Below are positions 1-9,004 of a DNA stretch of 64,000 nt, piece by piece. Location of the stretch: positions 722,578 through 786,577 of the forward strand of contig CANLOL010000001.1 in NCBI GenBank assembly GCA_947492905.1. The letters run 5' to 3'. Made by a program: the position numbers and the translations under genes. The notes under the pieces were generated by a model. That model was not told the origin of the DNA, did not search any database, and saw only the letters and a program-made list of their open reading frames with translations. How positions within the stretch are numbered: position 1 is the stretch's first letter; every line of letters starts with the position of its first letter. This stretch comes from an uncultured Sphingorhabdus sp. (GTDB lineage: Bacteria; Pseudomonadota; Alphaproteobacteria; Sphingomonadales; Sphingomonadaceae).

Positions 1-63
1 ATATGCGGTGCGATTGCTACTATGTTCATTAAGCTTGATCAGAAAGTGAAAATTACGAACTAA
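1..63 (+). CDS. 3' end of an unidentified gene (partial)
   Basis: An open frame enters from the left edge and ends at a TAA at 61-63. The twenty visible codons read as a short hydrophobic stretch followed by a polar, lysine-containing tail (ending KVKITN). This could be the last membrane helix and cytoplasmic tail of a transporter; its neighbour is a LacI-type regulator, which would suit a sugar permease. Too little is present to identify the gene, and it could be a chance open frame. Confidence 0.35.
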   Translation: MCGAIATMFIKLDQKVKITN

Positions 64-100
64 TATTTTAGCACTAAAGATTGGGCGAATTGCCCATGGA

Positions 101-1096
101 TTAGGCGCTGCTACGCTCTATTAATTCAGGTTCAATCACAACCGATCCGGCTACCTCCCCGGATAGGCGTTTGAACAATAATTCGATGAGCAAGGCGGCG
201 CCTTTTGCTAAATCCTGCCTAATGGTCGTAAGCGGCGGTGTTGTATGCTGTGCTAATGCAACATCATCATAACCGATAACAGACACGTCTTCGGGTACTT
301 TTAATCTGCGTTCGGTTAATGCTCTTATTGCGCTCATCGCAATAATATCGGATGCGGCAACAATCCCATCGGGCAAATCACCCTTGCCAAAATGATCAAC
401 CAGCGCGCTATAGGCCGCCTCTGGTGTTAAATGCACATCAAGAACGCGTGCTTTATCTATATGGGCCTCTTTGCATGCATCCGCAAAGCCCTGTTGGCGT
501 TCTGAAAATTCAGGGGCATGAATATTGCCCAAGAAAATGAGGTTTTTACGCCCCTTCGCAATTAAATGCTGCGCTGCCATTTTCCCGCCGCGATAATTAT
601 CGCTGCCCACCGAGCAATAGCTTTTTCCTGGAATATCGCTACCCCATACCACCATAGGGATATAATTACGTCCAGCGCGTTCTATTGCCTCTAATTGATT
701 GGATTGACCGATAACAATGATGCCATCAATACGCCCGCTGCTTACAATGCGATCAAGCCAATTGGCGTCTGTTGGCAACACGCGCGATAGCATTAAATCA
801 TAACCGCGTGCGGTTAAACCATCGGCAAGGTGCCCCAGCATGGTGATGAAAAATGGATCTGAAAAATTTTGCCCCGTTTCATGGCCCAATGGCAAAACAA
901 CACCAATGGATAATGTACGTTTCAGTCGTAAATTACGCGCTAATTCATTCGGTTTAAAATCATATTGTTCAGCGATTTTAATGATTTTATCGCGCGTTTT
1001 CTTATTGACGAGGTCGCTTCCTGCTAGGGCCCGCGAAGCAGTTGCTGTTGAAACACCGGCTAGCTGCGCAAGTTCTGAAATGGTGTTGAGTTTCAT
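101..1096 (-). CDS. LacI family transcriptional regulator
   Basis: A DNA-binding repressor or activator of the LacI/GalR family, typically controlling sugar catabolism genes in response to a sugar-like effector. The start at the MKLNTISELA methionine places the helix-turn-helix (ISELAQLAGVSTATASRAL) at the very N-terminus, as in the family; an ATG three codons upstream (1105) is also possible. The hinge helix region (ELARNLRLKRT) is followed by a periplasmic-binding-protein-like effector domain with the typical IGVVLP opening, DGIIVIG, and VPEDVSVIGYDD near the end. At about 331 residues it has full family length. Its target is probably the partly visible gene at the left edge or genes outside the window. 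Confidence 0.93.
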   Translation of the reverse strand: MKLNTISELAQLAGVSTATASRALAGSDLVNKKTRDKIIKIAEQYDFKPNELARNLRLKRTLSIGVVLPLGHETGQNFSDPFFITMLGHLADGLTARGYDLMLSRVLPTDANWLDRIVSSGRIDGIIVIGQSNQLEAIERAGRNYIPMVVWGSDIPGKSYCSVGSDNYRGGKMAAQHLIAKGRKNLIFLGNIHAPEFSERQQGFADACKEAHIDKARVLDVHLTPEAAYSALVDHFGKGDLPDGIVAASDIIAMSAIRALTERRLKVPEDVSVIGYDDVALAQHTTPPLTTIRQDLAKGAALLIELLFKRLSGEVAGSVVIEPELIERSSA

Positions 1097-1105
1097 AGCG
1101 GACAT

Positions 1106-1410
1106 AATGTTTTTCTATCGCAGACTATCGGTAATATGCAAACCTTTATGGGACGTGATTACAAAATAGTCGAACAATCTGTGTCAATATAATTATCCCT
1201 ACAGAATATAAGGCGTATGGCCATTCAGATACCATCCGAATACTAACTCACAATATGCATAACGTTTCTCAATTCTTTACAAAGAATAAATATTGCTGAG
1301 ATTATGATTTATCTATGGATATTCATAGAACTTTTTAATGTATATTCCTAATATTAAATACTAATATATGTTTTAAATGAATATTAAGAATGGTTTCCTA
1401 TCATTAGACA
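1106..1410. other. AT-rich intergenic region between divergent genes
   Basis: About 300 bases without a gene, between the divergently transcribed LacI gene and the 628-residue orphan. The second half is strikingly AT-rich. No tRNA, hairpin terminator or convincing LacI-type palindrome was recognised. It presumably holds both promoters. Confidence 0.5.
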
Positions 1411-3297
1411 ATGAAAACAGATGCCTTGAATAAATTCTTTGTAACATATTTTGTGGTAACTGGTTCATTGTCTTTTTTGGCTATGTCCTTTCCTACACTT
1501 ATTATTATTGGTTTTTTCCTATTTTTAATTCCAGGCATAATATTGTCGCTTGCACCTACAGCATTTATGTGGGGAGTGTTTTATGTTATAATTTGGTGTT
1601 TACTTAAATATATACTTACACCCGTCAAAGCGGCGTTGTTTGCAGTTCCATGCGTCGCAGTAATTCTCTGGGCAATCCCGCAATCAACGATTAAATCCGC
1701 AAATTCAAATTTAAAAAGCTATGCTTTAAGCAATATCACTCCAGATAATCTTATAAAGCTTAGTGGGGATATTAGAATCGAAACTAGGATTCCTCACTTG
1801 GACAGGGTCAAGCGAGGAGAAGAATTCTTCAGATATTATTCTTGTGGAATTAGATGTTTGGCGCTGTTGTTTGAACCCAATATCAAAAGTGTTACAATCA
1901 ATACATCAGAAAAACTTAGTTTTGAGCAACTGCGTGATGGAGTAGTAAAAGATGATGAATATACGCATACATATCGTTTGCTTCCTAAATCAAAATGTAC
2001 CGATCAGGATTTTTCTCCAAGATTTAACGGGCAGAATAATCCGTTTGTCAAAACTATAGAAGATGCTCGTGCTTTGAGGTTTGAATGGGCTGAGAAATTA
2101 GCAACTGAATTCTGCTTAACGCTTGAAAAACCCCTAAAGACATTTGATTTTTTGTTACGTGAAGGAAAATGGGAAACTAAATATAGCGCAAATAGACACC
2201 ACATGCAGTGGTGGATTCCAGCAGATAATGCTAATAGCTATTTTAGCGAAATAAGAACCGGAGGGCAAAAGATTTTGTTTCGCCGCTTTAATGTTCAGTC
2301 ATTGTCTTTAGGTGTGCCCTTCGGCGTGAGTGTTAAAGCCTCGATGCTGGATACTCGTTGGGGTTGGAATAAACAAACATTAGGATCTAAAAGTTACGAT
2401 AGTTGGGATGACTATAGTAAAGACTTGAATGATATATTGGATGTCCGACGTACAGCTGATATTAAAAATGCTCTTAATAAAGCACGTTCAGCCATTACGA
2501 TCATCCTAAATGATAAGGATTTGAACACCAACAGCACCGCATTTAAGTCTATTGGTAATTATGTCGATGCACTTAGAAATAATGATCCTACACAAGAAGA
2601 TTTTGATCTAATTAAACGTTTGATTATGGATGAGCGCTTGTATGATTTTGATGGCGTTTCACAATTGCCATATATCCTCACGCGTGAACAGCTTGACGAA
2701 CTGCTTCCGTTAATCATCACTAAGCTAAAAAACCTTCCTGAATCCTTTACTCCCTATGAAGGTCAGCTTGGTAAAAAGATTAGATATTGGCCAGATGGTA
2801 TGTTTGCGAATCCTGATGAAGCAACCTTGGCATTGCTGCGCGACCCTATCAAGCGCCCTAATGCACAAGGTTTGATAACAAGAATTTCAGATATGGGTGA
2901 TAGAGGTGTTCCGCTTCTTATTAGCATTATTGAATATCATCTAAAGACGCCAGCTGTATTTTTAAAGCAGAAACCTAGCGTGCAAAGAAGTAGTAAATTT
3001 GTAGGGCATGAAGCACATGGAGCTGCTGTTTCTGCAGCTGTTTCGGGAATGTGTATATTGGGTCCAAAGGCTAAAAATGCGCTTCCAAAAATGTTGGCAA
3101 TAGAGAGAGAATTTGTTGCAGGTAAGTCTAATCGTTACGCCGTAAACCTCCGGAGTTGGGATCGAATGATGCTGCGCATAGGCAAACCGATTGATGATAT
3201 TAAAAAACCAGATAATCTCTCAGGGTCAGAAGAAAAATACCATGAAAATCTGAAGCTTTGGCTCAAGCGCCTAGATCCTAAAAATGATTGTCGTTAA
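1411..3297 (+). CDS. Membrane-anchored hypothetical protein, possible HEAT-like C-terminus
   Basis: A 628-residue protein I do not recognise. The first 90 residues hold three or four hydrophobic segments (about residues 12-35, 38-60 and 65-84), so the N-terminus is probably anchored in the inner membrane. The rest is soluble and mostly polar. Residues about 370-620 contain helical leucine-rich stretches (LLPLIITKLKNLP, GLITRISDMGDRGVPLLISIIE, GPKAKNALPKMLAIE) that resemble HEAT or armadillo-type repeats; this is an impression, not a domain match. Base composition is clearly more AT-rich than the neighbouring housekeeping genes and no Shine-Dalgarno sequence stands out. With the adjacent RepC-like fragment, it suggests acquired DNA. 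Confidence 0.8.
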   Translation: MKTDALNKFFVTYFVVTGSLSFLAMSFPTLIIIGFFLFLIPGIILSLAPTAFMWGVFYVIIWCLLKYILTPVKAALFAVPCVAVILWAIPQSTIKSANSNLKSYALSNITPDNLIKLSGDIRIETRIPHLDRVKRGEEFFRYYSCGIRCLALLFEPNIKSVTINTSEKLSFEQLRDGVVKDDEYTHTYRLLPKSKCTDQDFSPRFNGQNNPFVKTIEDARALRFEWAEKLATEFCLTLEKPLKTFDFLLREGKWETKYSANRHHMQWWIPADNANSYFSEIRTGGQKILFRRFNVQSLSLGVPFGVSVKASMLDTRWGWNKQTLGSKSYDSWDDYSKDLNDILDVRRTADIKNALNKARSAITIILNDKDLNTNSTAFKSIGNYVDALRNNDPTQEDFDLIKRLIMDERLYDFDGVSQLPYILTREQLDELLPLIITKLKNLPESFTPYEGQLGKKIRYWPDGMFANPDEATLALLRDPIKRPNAQGLITRISDMGDRGVPLLISIIEYHLKTPAVFLKQKPSVQRSSKFVGHEAHGAAVSAAVSGMCILGPKAKNALPKMLAIEREFVAGKSNRYAVNLRSWDRMMLRIGKPIDDIKKPDNLSGSEEKYHENLKLWLKRLDPKNDCR

Positions 3298-3399
3298 TAG
3301 TATCTGAGTTTCATTATCCAACAGAAAATGGTCTAACGAGCGCAGACGTTGGCAAAGATGAATTGATAGTTAGAGACCTGCTTTCACCTCTCAGAGAAG

Positions 3400-3702
3400 C
3401 TATTGGACATTTATCAGCCTGTCTAATTTGCTTGCTAATGTCTCTAATTCACGTTCTGCATTGTTGATGGACCGCGAAGTTAGCTGCAGTTCGTCAGCCA
3501 TGGTGGAAACTTTGGTCCACACGGAACAAATAGCGCCGCGCTTATAATCACCATCTTGCGTTCGCCCGATGGCATGGCGGATTAATGCAATGGCGGTTCG
3601 GGATAAACCAAAGGCTGGCTTTGCTGTACGCAGGAACAGTTGCAGCAAATCAAAGCGGCCAACGCCCTCACGTAAGCCTTCATGTTTTAAAGAGGTGCTC
3701 AT
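3400..3702 (-). pseudogene. Truncated RepC-like plasmid replication initiator
   Basis: Only 100 residues. The segment GLSRTAIALIRHAIGRTQDGDYKRG followed by VWTKVSTMADELQLTSRSINNAEREL resembles the N-terminal winged-helix domain of alphaproteobacterial RepC initiators (pattern: G-L-S-R...I-V-W-P-S-x-x-x-L-A-x-x-L). Full RepC proteins have about 400 residues; here the frame stops just where the wing of the fold should follow, and neither of the other two frames continues the family pattern downstream. It is most simply a decayed plasmid replication gene. It starts in an ATGA overlap with the stop of the ORF upstream. The alternative is a small domesticated DNA-binding protein. Confidence 0.5.
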
Positions 3703-3974
3703 AATGCACCAACCTTCGCAAAGCTTAGGCTTGCATTTTCAATCAAATTTGCGTAATCAAAATTATCACCAACATTTTGATATGTTCCGTCGATCTTGTG
3801 TCCAGCTTGATCGGCGGTTTTTGGTTTTAGTTTTGTTTTAATCAGGAATATGGCCCTAAAAAGGTTCGCCAATTCGTTTGGGACACCGCACACCGCCGTT
3901 ATCAAAAATGGGTCGTATAAATTGGCTAACCTATTGATAATAATGGATTGACGAAGTTCGGCTCGGGCCTCCAT
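3699..3974 (-). CDS. Small hypothetical protein upstream of RepC-like fragment
   Basis: Ninety-one residues, no family recognised. The first part (EARAELRQSIIINRLANLYDPFLI) looks helical, as in a real protein; the last third is low in recognisable features. Its TGA stop overlaps the ATG of the RepC-like fragment (ATGA), an arrangement seen in coupled genes. It may itself be a remnant of a longer gene in the same acquired patch. Confidence 0.4.
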   Translation of the reverse strand: MEARAELRQSIIINRLANLYDPFLITAVCGVPNELANLFRAIFLIKTKLKPKTADQAGHKIDGTYQNVGDNFDYANLIENASLSFAKVGAL

Positions 3975-3987
3975 TATTTCTGATAAT

Positions 3988-5046
3988 CTATATTTCGCCG
4001 CGCTCTGACATTAATATCGCAAGGGGGCGCGTGGATTCGATTTCCGACAGGATGATCATAACAACAGCGGTTAACGGCACGGCCAAAATAGCGCCTATCG
4101 ATCCCCATATCGCAACCCAAAAAGATAGGGCTAGTAAAACCATAAACGGGCTAAGGTTGACGGAGCGGCCCAGCATTTTGGGTTCTAGGAAAGATCCGAC
4201 ATAAATTTGTGCCGCCATTAATGTTACAAATGCCAATGCTCCTGATAATAATGATCCGGTTTGCAATAATGCTATGCTCACAGGAAATATCACGCCTATG
4301 ATAGAGCCAATATAGGGGATATAGTTGAGCAATGCGATTAACAATGCCCAGAATAGCGCAAATTCGACCCCTAATAATAATAGAATAATCAAAGATATAA
4401 GACCCAATATTAAATTGACCAATGTTTTTGCGCCAAGATAAGCGCCGACCCGTTGATTAATCCGATTGGCGAGCGTAATCGCGCTAGCGGCCTTATTATC
4501 ATTGCCAAATGCTTTGCGTGTTTTTTCGGGTAAATCGTCTAACTCAGCAGCCAAAAATACAGCATATAGCAGCGCTGTTACCAATACAGTGCCAAAGGAA
4601 TATACAGATGAAACCGCATAATTCATCATGCTTGATATGCTGATAGTTTCTGTAATCCTTGCGATGATCATGTCCCAATCAATGGCGTCAACGACACCAA
4701 AAATACTAAATAAGCGCACTGCTAACTCTTCGAAATGGCTCGCATATCGGGGGACAGCGGCTGATATACCCTGTGCATTTTGCGTTATGAATAAGATGAG
4801 ACCCACTAATATGATAGCAAAGAGGATTAATATTAATAACCGTCTGATTATTCTTGGCGCGCTTTTTAGCAGGGGTATTTTCTTAAGAGCATCGGCGGCG
4901 ACCACAAAGAGATAAACGCCGATTATTCCAATCATAACAGGCACGATGATTGATTTTCCGATGATGCTGAGCCAGCCAATCAATGTGACAAGAGCAAGGC
5001 CATAAAAGGCACGCGATAATCTATTATTTTCCGCCTTATCGCTCAT
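3988..5046 (-). CDS. AI-2E family transporter
   Basis: A 352-residue polytopic inner-membrane protein of the AI-2E/PerM permease family. Hydrophobic segments occur at residues about 15-45, 65-85, 145-165 and repeatedly from 205 to the end. The family signature region lies in the C-terminal half: a NYIPYIGSIIG motif and the later LEPKMLGRSVNLSPFMVLLAL block. The family was named for export of autoinducer-2, but most members act on unknown substrates or in ion/proton exchange, so the substrate cannot be called. A paralogue lies at 30249-31367. Confidence 0.93.
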   Translation of the reverse strand: MSDKAENNRLSRAFYGLALVTLIGWLSIIGKSIIVPVMIGIIGVYLFVVAADALKKIPLLKSAPRIIRRLLILILFAIILVGLILFITQNAQGISAAVPRYASHFEELAVRLFSIFGVVDAIDWDMIIARITETISISSMMNYAVSSVYSFGTVLVTALLYAVFLAAELDDLPEKTRKAFGNDNKAASAITLANRINQRVGAYLGAKTLVNLILGLISLIILLLLGVEFALFWALLIALLNYIPYIGSIIGVIFPVSIALLQTGSLLSGALAFVTLMAAQIYVGSFLEPKMLGRSVNLSPFMVLLALSFWVAIWGSIGAILAVPLTAVVMIILSEIESTRPLAILMSERGEI

Positions 5047-5285
5047 TATGCTCTATATCCTCTGAATATATTCTATCTTATTTATGCTGATACTTGCGTG
5101 TAAAATATCCCGTTTGGCAAGCTAATAATAATTGTTAGGAATGCAAAATATGCGAATATCTGTTAGCCATGGACAATATTATCATATTGACGTTGTGGTT
5201 TTTCATTTAATAGGTTCTGGCCCTAGCAATTGTTCCAAGCCTCTGATAGATTATAGGAATATTGCTATTTATCGAGGGAAAAGTT

Positions 5286-6155
5286 ATGAATATTAAAGCA
5301 TTGATGGTGATAATTATAGCCGTACTTATTTCCTTGGGCATTGCATCTGCCGCTGGTCAGGGCGGCGCAATAACAGAAGGCGGTACTTCATTATTTCTGG
5401 TTGCGGCCGTGATTGCCTTTGCTGTGAATTGGATCGCTTTCATTCCTGCGAATATTTTGAAAACTGAAAAATTTTATGATCTGACGGGGGCTATTACCTA
5501 TTTATCGGTCATTATCATCATATCATCATTGTCACAGCCTCTTGATTGGCGCGCGATGATTGTTGGCGCTTTTGTCATAATTTGGGCGCTGCGCTTAGGT
5601 TCATTTTTATTCATGCGCATACATGCCGATGGCAAAGATATTCGCTTTGATGAGATTAAGGTCAACCCTATGCGCTTCTTGGTAGCATGGACATTACAAG
5701 GCACATGGGTATTTTTAACCAGTGCCAGTGCATTGGCCATCATCACGAGCTCTGCACGATTGCCGCTGGATATATTTGCTTATGTGGGCATGGCCATATG
5801 GGTTTTTGGCTTTACGATAGAAGTTATTGCCGATCGTCAGAAAAAACAATTTCGCAACAATCCGGACAATAAAGGCAAATTTATCAATGTCGGTTTATGG
5901 TCATGGTCACGCCATCCCAATTATTTTGGAGAGATTACCCTATGGACGGGCATTACAATCATGTCGCTTCCGCTCTTATCAGGTTGGCAATGGGTAACGC
6001 TCATATCGCCAATATTTGTGATACTATTGCTCACCAAAATCAGCGGTATTCCAACGTTGCAGCGCACTGCTAAAAAGCGCTGGGGCGATGATAAAGATTA
6101 TCAAGAATATGTGAAAAATACATCTTTGCTTATCCCATTACCGCCAAAGGGGTAA
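5286..6155 (+). CDS. DUF1295 / steroid 5-alpha-reductase-like membrane protein
   Basis: A 289-residue integral membrane protein of the DUF1295 family, related in its C-terminal domain to steroid 5-alpha reductases and isoprenylcysteine methyltransferases. The start at 5286 is chosen over an earlier in-frame start because GAGGGA at 5274-5279 lies at a sensible distance. About seven hydrophobic segments are visible. The conserved C-terminal region includes NVGLWSWSRHPNYFGEITLW, the NADPH-side signature of the family, and ends near YQEYVKNTSLLIPLPPKG. The substrate is unknown; it is probably a lipid or sterol-like molecule. Confidence 0.9.
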   Translation: MNIKALMVIIIAVLISLGIASAAGQGGAITEGGTSLFLVAAVIAFAVNWIAFIPANILKTEKFYDLTGAITYLSVIIIISSLSQPLDWRAMIVGAFVIIWALRLGSFLFMRIHADGKDIRFDEIKVNPMRFLVAWTLQGTWVFLTSASALAIITSSARLPLDIFAYVGMAIWVFGFTIEVIADRQKKQFRNNPDNKGKFINVGLWSWSRHPNYFGEITLWTGITIMSLPLLSGWQWVTLISPIFVILLLTKISGIPTLQRTAKKRWGDDKDYQEYVKNTSLLIPLPPKG

Positions 6156-6218
6156 GAATTTCATAGAAGTAGGAAGTTATAAAAATAAGCTTCTGAGCAT
6201 TATTATAAAGCGCAAAAA

Positions 6219-6250
6219 AAAGGGCCTCAGTTATGCAACTTTGGCCCTTT
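6219..6250. terminator. Bidirectional intrinsic terminator
   Basis: AAAGGGCC at 6219-6226 pairs with GGCCCTTT at 6243-6250. Inside, AGTT and AACT form a second short stem. The stem is flanked by an A-run on the left and a T-run on the right, so it can end transcription both from the DUF1295 gene and, on the other strand, from the grxD operon. Confidence 0.85.
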
Positions 6251-6268
6251 TATATATAGATTAAGCGC

Positions 6269-6604
6269 TTATTCCGATACGGTCTCTAAACCATTATCCT
6301 TGGCCAATGTAGCCATTTCGCCAGCATCATGCATTTCCATCATAATGTCGCTACCGCCAAAAAATTCGCCCTTAACATAGAGCTGCGGAATGGTCGGCCA
6401 TTCGCTATATTCTTTAATGCCTTGGCGCACTTCCATGTCTTGGAGAACGTCAAATGTCTCATATTTCAATTTATAATGGTCTAATATTGCCACAGCCTTG
6501 CTGGAAAAGCCGCACTGCGGAAATAAAGGCGTACCTTTCATGAATAAAACCACATCATTGGATTTCACCAATGTATCGATCTTTGCATTTATATCTTCGC
6601 TCAT
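6269..6604 (-). CDS. grxD: Monothiol glutaredoxin, Grx4 family
   Basis: A 111-residue monothiol glutaredoxin that binds a glutathione-ligated [2Fe-2S] cluster and delivers or senses iron-sulfur clusters together with BolA. The active-site CGFS is at residues 31-34 (PQCGFSSKAV), preceded by the glutathione-binding lysine in FMKGTP. The WPTIPQLYVKGEFFGGSDI block holds the cis-proline and the glutathione-binding GG-D. It is the last gene of a minus-strand operon with DUF1476 and bolA. The BolA partner lies only ten bases upstream, in keeping with their known complex. Confidence 0.97.
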   Translation of the reverse strand: MSEDINAKIDTLVKSNDVVLFMKGTPLFPQCGFSSKAVAILDHYKLKYETFDVLQDMEVRQGIKEYSEWPTIPQLYVKGEFFGGSDIMMEMHDAGEMATLAKDNGLETVSE

Positions 6605-6614
6605 AATATCATCC

Positions 6615-6848
6615 TTACTCTGGTGCAGCAGTAGTTAATTGAAGGGCATGAAGCACCCCGCCCATTTTTCCACCCAATGCATCATATACGCTTTTATGTT
6701 GTTTGATACGCGGTTTGCCGCGAAATGTTTCGCTAATCACTTTGGCGGCGTAATGATCGCCATCGCCCGCTAAATCGGTAATCTCGACCTGCGCATCGGG
6801 AATGGCGGCCTTAATCATATCTTCAATTTCTTGGGCTTGCATGGGCAT
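6615..6848 (-). CDS. bolA: BolA family protein
   Basis: A 77-residue BolA/IbaG-like protein. The family works with CGFS glutaredoxins, forming [2Fe-2S]-bridged heterodimers. The small KH-like fold is seen in I-x-D-L-A-G-D-G-D-H-Y at residues 22-32 and in FRGKPRIKQHKSVYDALGG, where the conserved histidine (H51) and the FxGxxxxxQHxxVY pattern sit. It lies between DUF1476 and grxD in a tight operon. The start at 6848 has GAGGAAG upstream, within the end of the preceding gene; the second methionine two codons later is also possible. Confidence 0.95.
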   Translation of the reverse strand: MPMQAQEIEDMIKAAIPDAQVEITDLAGDGDHYAAKVISETFRGKPRIKQHKSVYDALGGKMGGVLHALQLTTAAPE

Positions 6849-6853
6849 GATGT

Positions 6854-7177
6854 TTAAGCTTCCTCAATGAATTGGCGGCGCGCTTCGGCCATCAAATCAT
6901 CCATCGCTTTGCGCACAGCGGCATCATCTGCATCGACGCCAGCTGATGTTAAATCACCCAATACTTTGCGCAATACATCTTCATCGCCAGCTTCTTCGAA
7001 ATCAGCCTGTACAACAGCTTTGCCATAAGCTTCACTCTCTTCGGCGGTGAGTTTCATTTTTTCAGCCGCCCATAGGCCCAATAATTTGTTGCGGCGCGCC
7101 GTCACGCGAAATTTTAGATCTTCATCATGCGCAAATTTATTTTCAAAAGCGCGTTCGCGGTCATCAAATCCAGACAT
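6854..7177 (-). CDS. DUF1476 protein, ATPase inhibitor subunit zeta
   Basis: A 107-residue DUF1476 protein starting at MSGFDDRERAFENKFAHDE, the highly conserved opening of the family; the eight codons upstream are not conserved-looking and are left out. In Paracoccus and relatives this family is the zeta subunit, which binds the F1-ATPase and blocks wasteful ATP hydrolysis, with the N-terminal segment as the inhibitory arm. The rest is a helical bundle with many Ala, Glu and Lys. It heads the bolA-grxD operon. Assignment to ATPase inhibition rests on the family, not on anything specific here. Confidence 0.92.
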   Translation of the reverse strand: MSGFDDRERAFENKFAHDEDLKFRVTARRNKLLGLWAAEKMKLTAEESEAYGKAVVQADFEEAGDEDVLRKVLGDLTSAGVDADDAAVRKAMDDLMAEARRQFIEEA

Positions 7178-7310
7178 AAATATCCCCAATTTTATCATGC
7201 CCCATGATAGGGCAGAGTTTCTGTTATAAATTTAGTGTTTTTTACGGGCAAAACAAGCCCCAACAACAATGATTTTTGTGGCTTGTTTCAATATATATTG
7301 TTTGAGCAGC

Positions 7311-8306
7311 CTATAGCGTGACCACCAATTTACCGACGGCTTCGCGATTGCCCAATCTTGCTATTGCTTTTGGAGCATCGGCAAAATCAAATACTTCTGA
7401 TATGCGCGGTTTGATAAGTCCGCGATCATAAAAATCAAACAGTTGCGCTATATTGGCATGATTGCGTTTTGGGTCTCTGGCTGCAAATGCACCCCAAAAT
7501 ACGCCGCATACATCACAGCTTTTAAGCAATGTTAGATTGAGCGGTAATTTGGCAATGCCTGCGGGAAATCCTACGACAAGAAATTTGCCTTCCCATCCAA
7601 TACTGCGCACGGCAGGCTCGCTATAATCGCCGCCCACAGTGTCATAGATGATATTATAACCATCGCCGCCTGCTGCTTTTTTAAATTCGCCAGCTAGGGC
7701 TTTTGAAGCATCTTTATCCAGCGGTTGATAAGGATAAATCACAACATCATCGGCGCCAGCATCGCGCGCCACTTGCGCTTTGGCTTCGCTCGATACGCCT
7801 GCAATAGCGCGTCCACCATAGGCTTTTACCAATTCTATTGCGGAAATCCCAATGCCGCCAGCACCGCCAAGCACAAGCACATTGTCTCCCTCTTTCATAT
7901 GACCGCGATCTTTAAGTGCATGCACCGATGTACCATAGGTCATGAGTATCGCCGATGCGTCTTCAAACGACATACTATCAGGAATTTTGAAACAGTTGAA
8001 ACCCATGATAGAGACTTTTTCAGCCAGACCATTATGGCCACATAGCCCAATTACACGGTCACCGACTTCAAATCCTGTTACGCCATCGCCAATCTGTTCA
8101 ATGACGCCAGCGACTTCGCCGCCCGGTGCAAAAGGACGCGGCGGTTTAAACTGATACATATCTTTGATAATCAAAGTATCGGGATAATTGATTGAACATG
8201 CTTTCACAGCGACCACAATATGCCCCGCAGTCGCTTCTGGATCAGGCAATTCGCCCATTTCTAATGTTTCTGGGCCGCCAACGGCGTTGGATAATAATGC
8301 GCGCAT
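7311..8306 (-). CDS. NADPH:quinone oxidoreductase family protein
   Basis: A 331-residue zinc-independent medium-chain dehydrogenase/reductase of the quinone oxidoreductase group. The N-terminal GroES-like domain contains PGGEVAGVIEQIGDGV and FEVGDRVIGLCG. The Rossmann domain starts at VLVLGGAGGIGISAIELVKAYGG, whose GGAGGIG loop binds the NADPH pyrophosphate. The C-terminal GKLVVTL ending is typical. The start is taken at MRALLSN, four codons inside the longest frame. It lies downstream of leuD on the same strand, but a functional link with leucine synthesis is not evident. Confidence 0.92.
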   Translation of the reverse strand: MRALLSNAVGGPETLEMGELPDPEATAGHIVVAVKACSINYPDTLIIKDMYQFKPPRPFAPGGEVAGVIEQIGDGVTGFEVGDRVIGLCGHNGLAEKVSIMGFNCFKIPDSMSFEDASAILMTYGTSVHALKDRGHMKEGDNVLVLGGAGGIGISAIELVKAYGGRAIAGVSSEAKAQVARDAGADDVVIYPYQPLDKDASKALAGEFKKAAGGDGYNIIYDTVGGDYSEPAVRSIGWEGKFLVVGFPAGIAKLPLNLTLLKSCDVCGVFWGAFAARDPKRNHANIAQLFDFYDRGLIKPRISEVFDFADAPKAIARLGNREAVGKLVVTL

Positions 8307-8358
8307 AATCTCTCTCACTTATATAGTTTTTGGGCCAATATATTATTAAACCAATATT

Positions 8359-8949
8359 TTATTGGGCTGGCACCAACCAAGGTTGCCCCTGCTGTAAACC
8401 CGCTTCATGATCCGTGATAGCATCATCACGTTGCATTGTAAGGCCTATTTCATCAAGCCCATTGAGCAAGCAATTTTTGCGAAATGGGTCCATCTCAAAA
8501 GGAAAGCGATCTTGAAATGCTGTTGTCACGACTTGGTTTTCCAAATCAATATGAATGGGATCGCTCTTGGCAACTTCCATCAAACGATCAATTGCCTCTT
8601 GAGGCAGCTCTATGGCGAGCAGTGCATTTTTGAACGCATTGCCTGAAAATATATCGGAAAAGCTCGGCGCGATAACGGCTTCTATGCCCAGATCAGCCAT
8701 CGCCCAAGCCGCATGTTCGCGGCTAGATCCGCATCCAAAATTATCGCCTGCGATTAAAATCGGGCTGCCTGCATATTCGGGATCGTCAAATATATTGCCT
8801 TCCTCGGCGCGGATCGTTTCAAACGCACCCTCACCAAGGCCGCTACGGCTAATGGTTTTTAGCCATTTCGCAGGGATGATTATATCGGTGTCGATATTTT
8901 CGCGGCCCAATGGATAGGCGCGGCCGGATACGCTGCTAATCGCTTTCAT
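8359..8949 (-). CDS. leuD: 3-isopropylmalate dehydratase small subunit
   Basis: The 196-residue swivelling-domain subunit of isopropylmalate isomerase, which with LeuC converts 2- to 3-isopropylmalate in leucine synthesis. [14 protein letters not shown] at residues 18-31 and the substrate-binding loop [13 protein letters not shown] at about 71-83 are diagnostic. Length is normal. It is unusual that leuC does not lie directly upstream: a 54-residue membrane protein and a 317-residue hypothetical protein are interposed on the same strand. Confidence 0.97.
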   Translation of the reverse strand: MKAISSVSGRAYPLGRENIDTDIIIPAKWLKTISRSGLGEGAFETIRAEEGNIFDDPEYAGSPILIAGDNFGCGSSREHAAWAMADLGIEAVIAPSFSDIFSGNAFKNALLAIELPQEAIDRLMEVAKSDPIHIDLENQVVTTAFQDRFPFEMDPFRKNCLLNGLDEIGLTMQRDDAITDHEAGLQQGQPWLVPAQ

Positions 8950-9004
8950 GCACTAATCCTTAATCAGTTTCTTGATCGGTTTGGGCCTTAATCAGTTTCT
9001 GGCT

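Noticed and set aside
71-96. Short dyad (GGGC/GCCC) between the left-edge gene and lacI as a terminator
   Set aside because: Only about five pairs and no T-run.
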